A stretch of 64,000 bases of DNA from Thermoanaerobacter ethanolicus JW 200 (GCF_003722315.1 NZ_CP033580.1:1239001-1303000); one strand, 5' to 3'; positions 1 to 10,631 are shown, numbered from the stretch's first letter. Notes: generated by a model from the sequence alone, not told the origin. Translations and numbers: made by a program.

Positions 1-671
1 AGTAAAGACAAAGCAACTTCAAAATCGGGGACATCAGCAGGAGTAGTAGTTTCAGCGATAGGCAATCCAGAGATAGCATCAACAATAATATGATTTTTAT
101 AGCCCCAATAAAACTTATAACGTTTATTAGAAGAATCATTAGAAGCAGAATAAACGCCTAATTTACAATCCTTATCAGACTTAGGCTGATTATCTTTAGA
201 GAATTTATTTTTAGAAAAAGACTTAGGGTTATTTAACTTAGTGTTAGCTTTAATAGGGGTAGAGTCCATGGAAATAAACTCACCGGAGATAATACCCATA
301 TTTTTGAGGATATTGACCTGATTTTGAAAAATAGAGGTCAAATAATCATGAGAGAAGTCATTAATAAAACGGCGAAAAGTCCAATAAGAAGGAAGAGGTT
401 TAGAAATGTCGAAGCCACAAAGATGAGCAATGATAAGATTATTGCGGAGATAATCTAAAAGATCAGAAATTGTGCCGAATCTTTCAGCTTTCATGACAAT
501 AAAAGCTCTAAAAAGTGCATGATGAGAATAACCCTTACGGCCAGGACTAGAGGAAGGGAATTCAGGTATTAAAGACAGGTCAAGATTTTCAAACATAGAA
601 GAATAGAAATCAATTTTAGACTGAGAGGTAAAGAGTTCAGGTATATTTAAAAGTAATTGAAGCTGGTACAT
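1..671 (-). CDS. IS-A transposase, N-terminal part (runs off window)
   Basis: The N-terminal half of a DDE transposase, read from an ATG at 671 towards base 1. It aligns base for base, without net indels, to the complete 425-residue copy at 14782-16059 (window base 1 corresponds to 15389), so it is probably intact and cut only by the window edge. The first catalytic motif (MDSTPI) is present. A strong Shine-Dalgarno (complement of CCCCCTCC, 681-688) precedes the ATG. The protein should act on its own element's ends. Family is IS4/IS5-superfamily, perhaps IS1182-like; I cannot settle the family by eye. Confidence 0.85.
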   Translation of the reverse strand, partial: MYQLQLLLNIPELFTSQSKIDFYSSMFENLDLSLIPEFPSSSPGRKGYSHHALFRAFIVMKAERFGTISDLLDYLRNNLIIAHLCGFDISKPLPSYWTFRRFINDFSHDYLTSIFQNQVNILKNMGIISGEFISMDSTPIKANTKLNNPKSFSKNKFSKDNQPKSDKDCKLGVYSASNDSSNKRYKFYWGYKNHIIVDAISGLPIAETTTPADVPDFEVALSL

Positions 672-749
672 GTAGGATTTCCCCCTCCTTAAAAAATATT
701 TTCATGCGGTATATATAATAATTCGACAAATGGGAGGGGAAATCCTACA
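671..749 (-). promoter_or_regulatory. RBS-sequestering leader hairpin of IS-A
   Basis: TGTAGGATTTCCCCCTCC (671-688) can pair with GGAGGGGAAATCCTACA (733-749). The inner arm contains the transposase Shine-Dalgarno and abuts the start codon. A transcript entering from outside the IS would carry both arms and hide the RBS; one starting between the arms would not. The loop also holds TTTGTCGAA on the minus strand, which resembles a Spo0A box. Confidence 0.6.
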
Positions 750-867
750 TAAAAGATAAAAAATTCAAGAGTGATAGAAAAAAAGCATGTCTGTGGAATG
801 GCTTAAATGAAGGCTTTTGAATTTTGCACAAGTCTATTTTAAGATATTAAAGAGGTGAAAGATATAT

Positions 868-2170
868 ATGTCTAACAAATGGTATAAAAAGGGCATAGAT
901 TTAATGAAAAAAATCGATGATACTTTAGCTTCTTATGCTGTGAAAAATTTAAACAAAAATATTAGAAGAAGGTATAGTGAAAATATTATAAACGAAAATG
1001 ATAACAGGACGTGCTTTCAACATGATCGAGATAGAATAATACATTCAAGAGCATTTAGAAGATTAAGAAGTAAGACACAAGTTTTTCTATCAGCTAAAGG
1101 AGATCATTACAGAACAAGATTGAGCCATACTCTAGAAGTATCGCAAATTGCCAGAAGTATTGCAAGAGTTTTTTCGTTAAATGAAGATTTAGTAGAAGCA
1201 ATAGCATTGGGACATGATTTAGGTCATACTCCATTTGGACATATTGGAGAGCGAATATTAAATGAAATTTTGAGTGGAGATAAAATGATTACGCAGAAGT
1301 GCGGTGGATTTAAACATAATTATAATAGTTTAAAAGTGGTAGATTCTTTTGAAAAATCTTATAATGATTTTAGAGGTTTGAATTTAACAAACTATACGCG
1401 AGAAGGCATTTTAAAACACACAAATCTATATTTTAATGGATCTAGGATATATGATCCTAAATTAGATTTAGATGAACTAAATACTGATTTGGATGTACCA
1501 ACTTTTCTTGAAGGACAAGTTGTTGCTATTGCAGATGAAATAGCTCAAATTACTCATATTTAGAAGATGCATTTAGAGCCGGTATAATTTCAATAGATGA
1601 TAAGGATTTAAACGAAATAAAAATATTTAACCAAGCTAGAGAAAATACTCAAACAAAAGTTGATATGAATGCACAACAAATAAGAAGTGGTCTAATAAGG
1701 GATATGATAAATAGGTTAATTCAAGATGTAATAAATGCAACAGCAGTAAATTTAGAAAAAATGAGTTTCAATCCTGAGAATGACAAACTATTTTATTGGA
1801 TAGTGGATTTTTCTGAAGAAATGAAAAAACAATACGAGATCATTAAAAAGATATTAACTGTTTAATGTATTCTTTTGAAATAAACAGAATGGATAAAAAG
1901 GGCAAAATGTATATAGAAAAATTATTTGAAGCATATTATCTAAATCCAGATAGGTTGCCAGATTATGTTTTTGAAAAGTATAATTATTTGAGTGGAGACC
2001 GTAAGATAACGAGGAGTACTTTTGACAAAGAAACTATTAGTTATTTGCAAAATGATATCGTATTTATTAGAACGATTGCAGAGCATATAGCTGGTATGAC
2101 GGATATTTATGCCATAGATGAGTATAGAAGACTTTATTTACCTGATGTTACTTCAATAACTAATATATAA
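868..2170 (+). pseudogene. dgt: dGTPase (dGTP triphosphohydrolase), two frameshifts
   Basis: An HD-domain dNTPase that would hydrolyse dGTP to deoxyguanosine and triphosphate. Residues 53-130 contain the typical [13 protein letters not shown] stretch, then HTLEV (H87) and [11 protein letters not shown] (H116, D117, H120). The first frame ends at 1563, where one base is missing: restoring a G after 1557 turns ITHI-stop into [11 protein letters not shown], the normal continuation. The second frame runs to 1865, where another indel near 1860-1866 separates it from a last segment (EINRMDKKGK...RRLYLPDV) that ends at 2170. Together the segments reach about 430 residues, full length for the family. 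The start at 868 has a GAGGTG ribosome site. Decay or sequencing error are both possible; the IS next door favours decay. Confidence 0.85.
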
Positions 2171-2333
2171 AATTGATTATTAACTAAAAAAGTGTAATAA
2201 TAAAAAATAAAGGAGTATCTACGGCATTTAAAAAAATTAGACAATATATCTAAAAATGACTATATTCAAATATATAATACTAAATGTTAATACAGGTAAT
2301 AATCTTAGTTAAACAATTACTTAGAGGGATATT

Positions 2334-3431
2334 ATGTGTGAATTTTTGACAAAGAAAAATTTAGAATTAGCTTTTTATAGGTTATATACTACAAAAAAGG
2401 ATTATTACAAAGAGCTATATTTTGATGATTTAAAAAATTTTGGTTTAGATTTAAATACTAATATAGAAACTCTAATAGAACTAATTAAGCAGAATATTTA
2501 TGAACCTTATAAAGCTAGTAAAATATATTTACCCAAAAAGTCTGGACTTTTAAGGAAAATTACTGTTATAAATTTTATTGATTTATTAGTTTATCAGGCT
2601 ATTATAAACATAATTGCTAAAAAATTCTATGATGATATTTCTATTTTTTATAATAATACCACTTTTGGTAATTTATTAGTTAAAGATTTAGATAGTAGTA
2701 AGTTTTTTTATAGACAATGGAGCAAATCTTGGAGTGCTTTTAGAAAAAAGATTAAACAATATTTAAATGATGGACATAGTTATGTTGGAGAATTTGATAT
2801 TGCTTCCTACTATGATACAATTGACCATTTTCTATTGATGGAGATATTAAAAAAGAAAGAAGATAATAATAATGATTGGATTGAGATGTTGAATATTTTA
2901 AATAGACAACTTAGAGAATGGTCCAATGATAGTGATAGAACTGATTTAAAGATACATCATGGTATTCCTCAGGGGCCTTTAGGCTCTGGTTTATTAGGGG
3001 AAATTTATTTAATTAATCTAGATGCTCATTTAAAAGATAAATTAGATTCAGAAAGTAATGTGAAATATGTTAGATATGTAGATGATATTAGAATATTTGC
3101 AAAAGACCGAAAAACAGTAGAGGAATATTTGAGGTATATAGAATTATTAGTAAGTGATTTGGGATTAATACCACAATATGATAAATTAAATATAAAAAAC
3201 ATTGAGAAAAGTGAGATAAACAATTACATAAAAAGTCAATTTGACGAATTGTCACTTATAAATAATTATTTTCGTGAGAATGGTAGGTTAAAATCGAAAC
3301 ATAACAAGAAATTGGTAAAATTATTAAAGGACACAATTGATAAACAGGAGTTTGATAAGACTATAATAAAATTTAGCCTCTATAAAATTGATAAAGACGA
3401 GCAAATAAAAGATATGTTAACACGAAAATAG
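2334..3431 (+). pseudogene. AbiA-like reverse transcriptase, segment 1 (RT domain)
   Basis: Reverse transcriptase domain of the abortive-infection/unknown-group type. Motif A is GEFDIASYYDTIDH (catalytic D155), motif B is GIPQGPLGSGLLGE (212-223), and the active site is YVDD (248-251). There is no maturase domain, so this is not a group II intron protein. An AGAGGGA site precedes the ATG. The frame stops at 3431, shortly before an IS110 insertion; one extra A near 3427 would extend it by about eight codons (IDYLKGEF). The two later segments (5032-5850 and 7604-7900) look like the helical middle and a HEPN C-terminal domain. RT plus HEPN is the architecture of AbiA phage-exclusion proteins, which synthesise untemplated DNA or trigger abortive infection. 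The joined gene is broken, so probably inactive. Confidence 0.75.
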
Positions 3432-3568
3432 ACTATCTAAAAGGAGAATTTTGAACATTGACAACTGCATAGGCTTAAACATCCAGCCAGAAAAAAGGTA
3501 ATAAATATTAAACCAATGCTTTAAAAGCATCAGCTGGGAATTTTTGTAAAGTTATCTAATTATACTAC

Positions 3569-4821
3569 TTAAATTTGGGACACTGTTACTTCTAAACCCA
3601 ACTTGCGAGCTTCGTTAATAATCCGTTTAACGCGAATTATTTCCTGTTTCTTTCGCACTTCATCGAAAATTCTTTCATCATAGTCAGTGTTATTTTTAAG
3701 CATAGTATAAATGATAACTAATATTTTCCTGGCAAGTGCTACTACCGCTTTTTTTGTACCACGGCGCTGCTTTACTTTCCAATACCATGTGGCAAGATAT
3801 GAATCCCTTATGCGGGTTATACTCCATGCTACTTCACACAGTATCCTCTTTATATAAGTGTTTCCTTTTGTTACTCGAGTGGACTTTTTTTTCCCGCACT
3901 TTCATTATTACCGGGACTTAATCCTGCCCATGAGCAAATGTGCTCTGCAGTCTTGAATTTATCCATATCTGTACCTATTTCAGCAATTATTGCAGCAGCT
4001 GCCGTTACATCTATGCCAGGTATTCCATCTAGCTGTTCAATCTGTCTCTTGTATTTTTCAATCTCAGCATTAATACTCTCTTCTATCTCATAAAGATGTT
4101 TATACGTTTCATCTAAATGATTGAGTAAAAGCTTTAAAAATTCTCTTTGATGCTTATTCATTCTACCATTAATTGATAGCTTTATGTCTTCTATTTTACT
4201 GCGTGCTCTCCCTCTTACATAATTTTCAACTTCTTTAGCTGTTATACTTCCATGCTCTGCTATATGGTCTATTATCGCTCTACCTGATACGCCAAATATA
4301 TCTGTCAAAAAATTTGAAAGCTTAAATCCACAGCTTTGTAAATGCTTCTCTATACGATTTTTTTGAGAAGATATCTCTTCAATTATGCTTTTGCGATATC
4401 TCGTAAGGTTGCGTAATTCTCGAATTTCTTGCGGAGGAATAAAGCTTCCACTTAAAAGACCAGCTCTTAATAAAGTAGCAATCCATTCTGCATCTTTCAT
4501 ATCAGTTTTTTTACCGGGTACATTCTTCATATGTTTTGCATTAGCTACTATGATTGATATGTTACCATCAAAAGCACTTTCGAGTACGTTATATACGGGT
4601 TGCCAGTATATCCCTGTACTCTCCATGGCAACATGATGACAGTTTTCTGTTTCAAGCCATGTTTTTAATTCTTCAAGGTCTTTTAATAAAGTGGAAAATG
4701 TTCTTATCGTTTTTTCCGGCTTTTCATCATTGACAGAACCTTTAAGCAAACAAGCCACTATTGTTTCTTTGTGAACATCTAGTCCACAGCAAACTTCTAG
4801 TAAATCCTGCATTTTCTTCAC
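3569..4821 (-). pseudogene. IS110 transposase, frameshifted at an A8 tract
   Basis: DEDD/serine recombinase of IS110 elements. The N-terminal RuvC-like domain shows GLDVHKE, MESTGIYW and KTDMKDAEW; the C-terminal transposase_20 domain shows LDGIPGID and the catalytic-serine region AGLSPGNNESAGKK. The frame stops at 3871 after AGKKSPLE. Adding one A to the run of eight A (minus strand, about 3887-3894) restores KSTRVTKGNTYIKRILCEVAW and continues to a stop at 3569, giving about 417 residues, the normal family size. Either a decayed copy or a slippage-dependent frame. The start at 4821 lacks a very strong RBS, although AACAGGAG lies just upstream. Confidence 0.8.
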
Positions 4822-4829
4822 TCCTGTTA

Positions 4830-5015
4830 AATTTATTACAGGGTTGATTACCTGAGAAAAATAAGAAACTTAACACCCGTGCTGTTCCCATATTGCCTTA
4901 ATATGGGGCGACAATTGGTTGTGCTCAAAGGTAATCAAGTTAGGTTAATTCACGAGGTATTAATCCATCAGCATTAAATCAACCTTTGACCCTGTTAATT
5001 TTAGTTTACCAAAAA
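4830..5015 (-). ncRNA. Candidate IS110 bridge RNA region
   Basis: The roughly 190-base noncoding end upstream of the transposase is where IS110-group elements encode the bridge (seek) RNA that pairs with target and donor DNA. On the minus strand a stem-loop CCCATATT/AATATGGG (4887-4907, loop GCCTT) lies at its centre, and several GGTTGATT/GGTAATCA-like repeats flank it. No covariance search was possible, so the RNA itself is an inference from position and foldability. Confidence 0.4.
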
Positions 5016-5031
5016 ACTAGTTTCTTGCAAC

Positions 5032-5850
5032 TTGAAAATTTATTTTCATCTATGGTTGTGCTTTGTTAAGCATGGAGGGTTAATAAACAATTACGATAAA
5101 ATGTTGGTTGATTTTGATGGTATATGTTTCTATTTAGCTAAATATTTTAGTCATGACGATGAAGTTAAAAGCTTTATTAGAAATTTATTGGACACCAGTA
5201 TTTCCGATGATTATATAATTTCTACTTTACTTAAGTATTTTATTAAATATATTAAATTTGACATTAATATATATGATAACTTGCCAAAAAATCGCAGTTG
5301 GTATGTTAATTATTTTGTAATAGATTGGTTAGATTATCACAAAAAGCTTGGTTTAACTACAACAGAAGAAAAAAGAAATTTTTACCTAAAAAATATTTAT
5401 CTACAAAAGAAAATATTAAGTTATAAAGTATTATCTGAGAATGATGATGACGTAAAAAGAGAATTAATAGTTCAGATGATGAAAAGTGATATTCCAATTA
5501 TCGCTTTAGAGGGATTAAAACTATATTATCAATTTTTTGGATTCAAAAGACTGGAAATTAAAAAAGATATTGCACTAAATAAATTTGTCAGTGCGATTAT
5601 CAAAAAAGATAGTAATAAAAATATAAATTACGCCTCAGACTTTTTTAAAACTAAACGTGGGATAGAAAATGCGAGATACTTATTTAACACAGAAATAATG
5701 AGTAAAGAAGATTTAGATAATCTGAATAGACTATTGTTTAATGCAAATAAAATAGAAGATATTGATTATTCTACTTGGCTTTCGTACATAAATAGTTTTA
5801 ATCATAACTTGGTTATATCTTTACTAGAAAAAGGGAATATTAATGTTAAA
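5032..5850 (+). pseudogene. AbiA-like reverse transcriptase, segment 2 (middle helical part)
   Basis: An open frame of about 270 residues, largely helical, with the same strong AT bias and Asn/Lys-rich composition as the RT segment upstream. It lacks a convincing own ribosome site, fitting the middle of a gene rather than a gene. It ends at the exact left edge of the IS1380 element: the last native codons are GGG AAT ATT AAT GTT AAA (G-N-I-N-V-K), and the residues after that (LGFGK) are encoded by the IS terminal repeat. Removing the IS and one TTAAA copy fuses it in frame to segment 3. Confidence 0.7.
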
Positions 5851-5937
5851 CTTGGATTCGGCAAGTGAATTTACGAAATGCCCAAATAGAGCTATTTGAG
5901 GACTAAATTAAGTGAAAAATTTTTTACAAAAAATATA

Positions 5938-6013
5938 TGGAGATTCCCCTTTTTCTGATAAAATTTAAGTGTTAAACAAAAACATTAACAGAAAGGAGAA
6001 TCTCCATAGTATG
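5938..6013 (+). promoter_or_regulatory. RBS-sequestering leader hairpin of IS1380
   Basis: TGGAGATTCCCCTTTTTCTG (5938-5957) can pair with CAGAAAGGAGAATCTCCA (5989-6006). The second arm contains the transposase Shine-Dalgarno AAAGGAG and the ATG follows at 6011. The loop holds a -10-like TAAAAT (5959-5964), so a transcript started inside the IS would lack the inhibitory arm. Confidence 0.6.
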
Positions 6014-7366
6014 AGTTTAACACTTAATCTTACAAAAGAAAAGGGGTTTTCAAAATATATTTTGCCAGCAACTTTTGACAATTTTACAGTATCAAACAAT
6101 GTAACTTTCACCTATATCCAAGCATTTAAAGAAAAAATCGGCTTTAATAAAATTCTTTCAAGCATATTATCCTTTAAAAAAGCACCAAATGCTGTTTTTC
6201 AACCAGCCGAGGTTATTGACTTTATGATTGATTCTGTAATTCAAGGGAATACTCGCTTTCTTCACATGGACCAACTAAGATATGATAATGCATACACAGA
6301 AATTAAAGGACATAAAGTTCCCAGCGAAAAAGTATGCAGAGACTTAATTAAAGCCATGCCTGAAAGTTCTCTTGAAGAATTAAGACTTATTAACAAGACT
6401 TTGCTTTCCTTGCAATCTAAAGGAACGAAACGTGAAGTCATTATGAATTTTGACGATACAGTTTGTACTATATTTGGAGAGCAGGAAGGTGCTTCAGTAG
6501 GTTATAATCCAAGGTACCATGGTCGACCATCTTTCAAAGAGAAAATCGGCATTATTGCTAATACTGATGAACTTGTTAATGTTACTCTTGAAGAAGGTAA
6601 ACATCACACAAATCATGGTTTCTTAGATTTTGTAAAATCTTGCGAAGAACAGCTTCCTGAAAATTGGATAATTAAGCGAGTACGCGTTGACCGTGGAGCA
6701 TTTGATTACGGTAATATACTGTATTTTGAATCTAAAGGTTATGAATATGTAATGAAAGCTAAAAATCAGGCATGGATCAGATGCTTTATAGACTACGTCA
6801 ATCAAAGAGAACACCTTTATCCTTGGACTGAAATAGATAAGACCTTTAGTGTAAATGAAATATATGCAAAAATGCCTAAATGGGATAAAGTACGCAGAAT
6901 TGTGATTATACGCAAAAAACTGCCACAGCCCAAAACAGGGCAGATTTGTATGGATATAGACGAATTCAAATATGAATATCAAGCTATAGTAACAAATATT
7001 GAGTACATGACACCTGAAGAGATATTTCATGAATACAACCAACGCTGCGACATTGAAAACAAAATAGATGAACTAAAAGAAGGATTTGCTTTTTCAAAAA
7101 ACAGTCAAAGAAACAAATTTTGCAACGAAATATTTTTGCTTATCAAAATGATCGCTTACAATCTCCATAATTGGTTCAAAAGGACTATCTTGCCAGAGTT
7201 TATGAGGCATCATGAGATAACCACAATAAGGCGGATATTATATAATGTACCTGGTAATCTTGTTGGGAAAGGACGTTATAGGCATATACGTTACCCTAAT
7301 AATCCGTTTCTTAAGACTGTGATAACGTATATACGAAAAGCGCTAATGGTATTTTGCTTAACATAG
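6011..7366 (+). CDS. IS1380-family transposase
   Basis: DDE transposase of about 451 residues. Family marks are FDDTVCTIFGEQEGASVGYN with GYNPRYHGRPSF, VDRGAFDYGN for the second Asp and YNQRCDIENKIDELKEGF for the Glu helix. I chose the ATG at 6011 because AAAGGAG lies 13 bases upstream; the open frame extends further up to 5969 without a ribosome site. No internal stop or frameshift is visible, so the copy may be active. Confidence 0.92.
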   Translation: MSLTLNLTKEKGFSKYILPATFDNFTVSNNVTFTYIQAFKEKIGFNKILSSILSFKKAPNAVFQPAEVIDFMIDSVIQGNTRFLHMDQLRYDNAYTEIKGHKVPSEKVCRDLIKAMPESSLEELRLINKTLLSLQSKGTKREVIMNFDDTVCTIFGEQEGASVGYNPRYHGRPSFKEKIGIIANTDELVNVTLEEGKHHTNHGFLDFVKSCEEQLPENWIIKRVRVDRGAFDYGNILYFESKGYEYVMKAKNQAWIRCFIDYVNQREHLYPWTEIDKTFSVNEIYAKMPKWDKVRRIVIIRKKLPQPKTGQICMDIDEFKYEYQAIVTNIEYMTPEEIFHEYNQRCDIENKIDELKEGFAFSKNSQRNKFCNEIFLLIKMIAYNLHNWFKRTILPEFMRHHEITTIRRILYNVPGNLVGKGRYRHIRYPNNPFLKTVITYIRKALMVFCLT

Positions 7367-7603
7367 TAAACACATAGAATATACCAAAAAATATACCAAA
7401 TGATAGAAACCGCCATATCAAGTAGACGGTTAGCTTTGCTATACCTTAAAAGAGTAAATTAACTGTAAAAAACGATATAGCTTTTATTTTTTCAATGTAA
7501 ATATTCAGTTATCAAAGTGCAAAACTTATAACAAAACACCGTTTTTTACATTCATGGAAATTGAATTTTTAATTTGCTTGCTACTTGCCGAATTCAAGTT
7601 AAA

Positions 7604-7900
7604 AATAAAAAGGAATATAGTAATTCTTTAAAGCAAGATAATTATTTTGAAAACACTTTTCCCGTTGCATATAAAAATTTCAGTAAAATTAATGATAGAA
7701 GAAATAGACTTCCATCAAATCATCCATATAAAAATGATAAAGAATATGCAAAACCCCTTACAAAAAATGAAAAAGGACATTTTGAAAAATTAGAAATTGA
7801 AGCAATTAAAGAAATAAGCAATAGATGTTATGCTCTATATTTTTCTCAGGAGAAAAGACAAGCATATAATGAAGTAGCTTCTACTTTAAATGATTATTAA
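7604..7900 (+). pseudogene. AbiA-like reverse transcriptase, segment 3 (HEPN-like C-terminus)
   Basis: The last 98 residues of the split gene, resuming just after the right TTAAA of IS1380 with NKKEYSNSLKQDNYF. It contains NDRRNRLPSNHPY, an R-x6-H pattern of the kind found in HEPN ribonuclease domains, and it resembles the AbiA C-terminal HEPN domain in its RxP-HPY-KPLT context. The stop at 7898-7900 is the natural end. In its present place it has no start codon or ribosome site of its own. The domain assignment is by pattern only. Confidence 0.65.
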
Positions 7901-7989
7901 ATGCAATACAGGAAAAGTATTACTACGATAAATACTTAAAACTTCAAAATGTCTTAATTGATTACGACGAAAAAATCAAAAAAAATTAT

Positions 7990-8266
7990 AGATGTGATAC
8001 GAGGAGATTTTGGTTGGGACGATGTAGGAAATTGGACATCTATAGATAGGCTTTATGAAAAAATGATAATTGCAATGTCATAAAAGGTGATGTCGTAAGT
8101 GTATGTACAAAGAAATGCATAATAACAGCTAACGAAAGGTTTATTGTGACATTGGGTATAGAAGATGTTACAGAGGGTGCACTTCTAATTTGCTCAAAAG
8201 ATAAAGCGCATAATGTGAAAGAGATATTGAGGGAATTGAAGGAGAAAAAGAGTGAGTATTTGGAGG
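7990..8266 (+). pseudogene. Mannose-1-phosphate guanylyltransferase, C-terminal remnant
   Basis: Translates in two frames as VIRGDFGWDDVGNWTSIDRLYEK and then NDNCNVIKGDVVSV through DVTEGALLICSKDKAHNVKEILRELKEK. This is the C-terminal quarter of ManC-type GDP-mannose pyrophosphorylases. A missing A in the run near 8063 causes the frame change, and the first three quarters of the gene are gone. Its loss matters because a surface-polysaccharide gene set survives at 54.6-58.6 kb. Confidence 0.75.
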
Positions 8267-8292
8267 AACAGGATTATTCCTGTTTTTATTTT
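8267..8292 (+). terminator. Intrinsic terminator after the manC remnant
   Basis: AACAGGA (8267-8273), loop TTAT, TCCTGTT (8278-8284), followed by TTATTTTTG. A classical stem plus T run, retained although the gene before it is dead. Confidence 0.7.
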
Positions 8293-8356
8293 TGTCGAGA
8301 TATGTCGAAATATTTTTAATGTTTGTATTGGTTTTCAGAAAAGGGAATGGTAAAAT
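8291..8356 (+). promoter_or_regulatory. TGTCGA-box promoter module 1
   Basis: Tandem TTGTCGA (8292-8298) and ATGTCGAAA (8302-8310) lie upstream of a -35 TTGGTT (8328-8333), a 17-base spacer and a -10 TAAAAT (8351-8356). The boxes match the Spo0A recognition sequence TGTCGAA. Three further copies with the same spacing occur at 10531, 12966 and 21304. It should drive the small lipoprotein at 8513. Confidence 0.65.
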
Positions 8357-8512
8357 AGAACTGGATAGATTTATTATATGCTTTAAAGTTACTTTTTACT
8401 GAGATGTTTTTGTAGCAATAATATAAAAATAAATTATAAATTATAAGATAGTCAAAAGGAAAAAAATGAGAAAATATAATTATAAATAAGTTCAAGTGGA
8501 GGGTTAATAATA

Positions 8513-8692
8513 ATGATAAAGTCAAAGAGTATGTTAACTGGTATAAGTATAATTGTTCTAATAATTATTTTAACAGCATTAACCGGATGTTCCAGCTCTG
8601 ATAATAAAGAAGTAATGCAATTGAAAAAGGAAATAGATAGTCTTAATAAGCAAATAAGCCAACTTAAAGAAGAATATAAATTGCAATATTAA
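8513..8692 (+). CDS. Small lipoprotein with coiled coil, truncated by IS30
   Basis: A 59-residue protein with a lipoprotein signal peptide: positive start (MIKSKSM), hydrophobic core, and lipobox LTGC with the acylated cysteine at residue 26. The mature part is a short heptad-rich coiled coil (MQLKKEIDSLNKQISQLKEEY). It would be anchored on the outer face of the membrane. GTGGAGGG 10 bases upstream is the ribosome site. The stop codon is formed by the terminal repeat of the IS30 element (from 8688), so the natural C-terminus is lost or was only slightly longer. Confidence 0.7.
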   Translation: MIKSKSMLTGISIIVLIIILTALTGCSSSDNKEVMQLKKEIDSLNKQISQLKEEYKLQY

Positions 8693-8747
8693 ATGCAACA
8701 CCTAATGAAAATCATGTAGATATAGGATTTTGAACAAATCATATATA

Positions 8748-9977
<1,230 letters not shown>

Positions 9978-10033
9978 TCTATTTTTTTATCTGTTGCATT
10001 TAATTATACAACTAACCACAATTATTTTTAATG

Positions 10034-10348
10034 TTAATTTTTGTTGCATTTATGGGAATACTGCTTAGGAATTACCGGAGAAGAGGGGAGACCTGCTAAT
10101 TCATGAGGTGGAGAGTGTACAACAGTTATACTATTCATTATTATCTCTATCTCTTCCTCATTATCTTTTATCTTTTTTCTAAGCTCAACTCTTGGGACTA
10201 CTACTGTTACTTCATGTGGAATATTGATATTTGTTTTTCTCTCGACACTTATATTAAGACCATAAAGGCTCAGTGTTATTTTATCACTGCCCTCATTTTT
10301 ATTTTTCCAAATACCTTTTATGATGTTTGCTAATTTACCAAAACACAT
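10034..10348 (-). CDS. Hypothetical protein, 104 residues
   Basis: I do not recognise this protein. It is soluble, with a lysine-rich start and a central acidic segment (KDNEEEIEI), no membrane segment and no known motif. GGGGGATATCT precedes the ATG, which supports expression. It reads away from the next gene and ends 30 bases from the IS30 end. Its last residues (KQYSHKCNKN) are encoded by a partial copy of the IS30-like TGTTGCATTTA, so its C-terminus may have been changed by an older insertion. Confidence 0.5.
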   Translation of the reverse strand: MCFGKLANIIKGIWKNKNEGSDKITLSLYGLNISVERKTNINIPHEVTVVVPRVELRKKIKDNEEEIEIIMNSITVVHSPPHELAGLPSSPVIPKQYSHKCNKN

Positions 10349-10530
10349 TATAGATATCCCCCTATATACATATTATGCCTCAATATATATGTGTTTCACA
10401 TATGTCAAGTCCAAATTTTTGCGTAAAAATTTCTCTGGATAAAAATAGGTAAAACATTACGCTTGATAAAATACGAGTTTTACTTTGTATTGAAGAAATT
10501 GAAAGAGAGAATTTTTATTTTTAATAACAT

Positions 10531-10585
10531 ATGTCGGAATATTTTTGATATTCATATTGGCTTTTAGAAGACAGAATGATAAAAT
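10531..10585 (+). promoter_or_regulatory. TGTCGA-box promoter module 2
   Basis: ATGTCGGAA (10531-10539), -35 TTGGCT (10557-10562), 17-base spacer, -10 TAAAAT (10580-10585). Same arrangement as modules 1, 3 and 4, with a degenerate distal box. It precedes the pRiA4b ORF-3 family gene. Confidence 0.6.
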
Positions 10586-10631
10586 TATATTAGCTTTAAT
10601 TTATGGGAGAAGAGTATGGGAGGAGAGGTTG

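Larger units (their letters stand above)
1..836 (-). mobile_element. IS-A copy 1, right part
   Basis: The right end is fixed by comparison with copy 2: both share sequence through AATTTTGCACAAGTCTA (820-836) and diverge beyond it. That end is an imperfect inverted match of the left end of copy 2 (14578-14594). In the transposase leader, 671-688 and 733-749 are inverted repeats containing the ribosome binding site. The left part of the element lies outside the window. It sits 31 bases upstream of the dGTPase pseudogene. Confidence 0.8.
3445..5020 (-). mobile_element. IS110-family element inside the RT gene
   Basis: An IS110-type insertion between the RT domain (ending near 3431) and the middle segment of the same gene (resuming by 5032). 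As usual for the family there are no clear terminal inverted repeats or target duplication, so the ends are approximate to some tens of bases. It has a transposase on the minus strand (3569-4821), about 200 bases of noncoding sequence upstream of it and about 130 bases downstream. Confidence 0.7.
5851..7598 (+). mobile_element. IS1380-family element
   Basis: A 1748-base element with terminal inverted repeats CTTGGATTCGGCAAGT (5851-5866) and ACTTGCCGAATTCAAG (7583-7598), one mismatch, flanked by a 5-base target duplication TTAAA (5846-5850 and 7599-7603). It interrupts the AbiA-like gene between the middle and HEPN segments. A 200-base noncoding tail follows the transposase. Confidence 0.9.

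Noticed and set aside
2334-3431. Group II intron or retron reverse transcriptase
   Set aside because: No maturase domain and no intron structure around it; no retron msr/msd-type inverted repeats were seen. RT motifs and the HEPN-like C-terminus fit the Abi type better.
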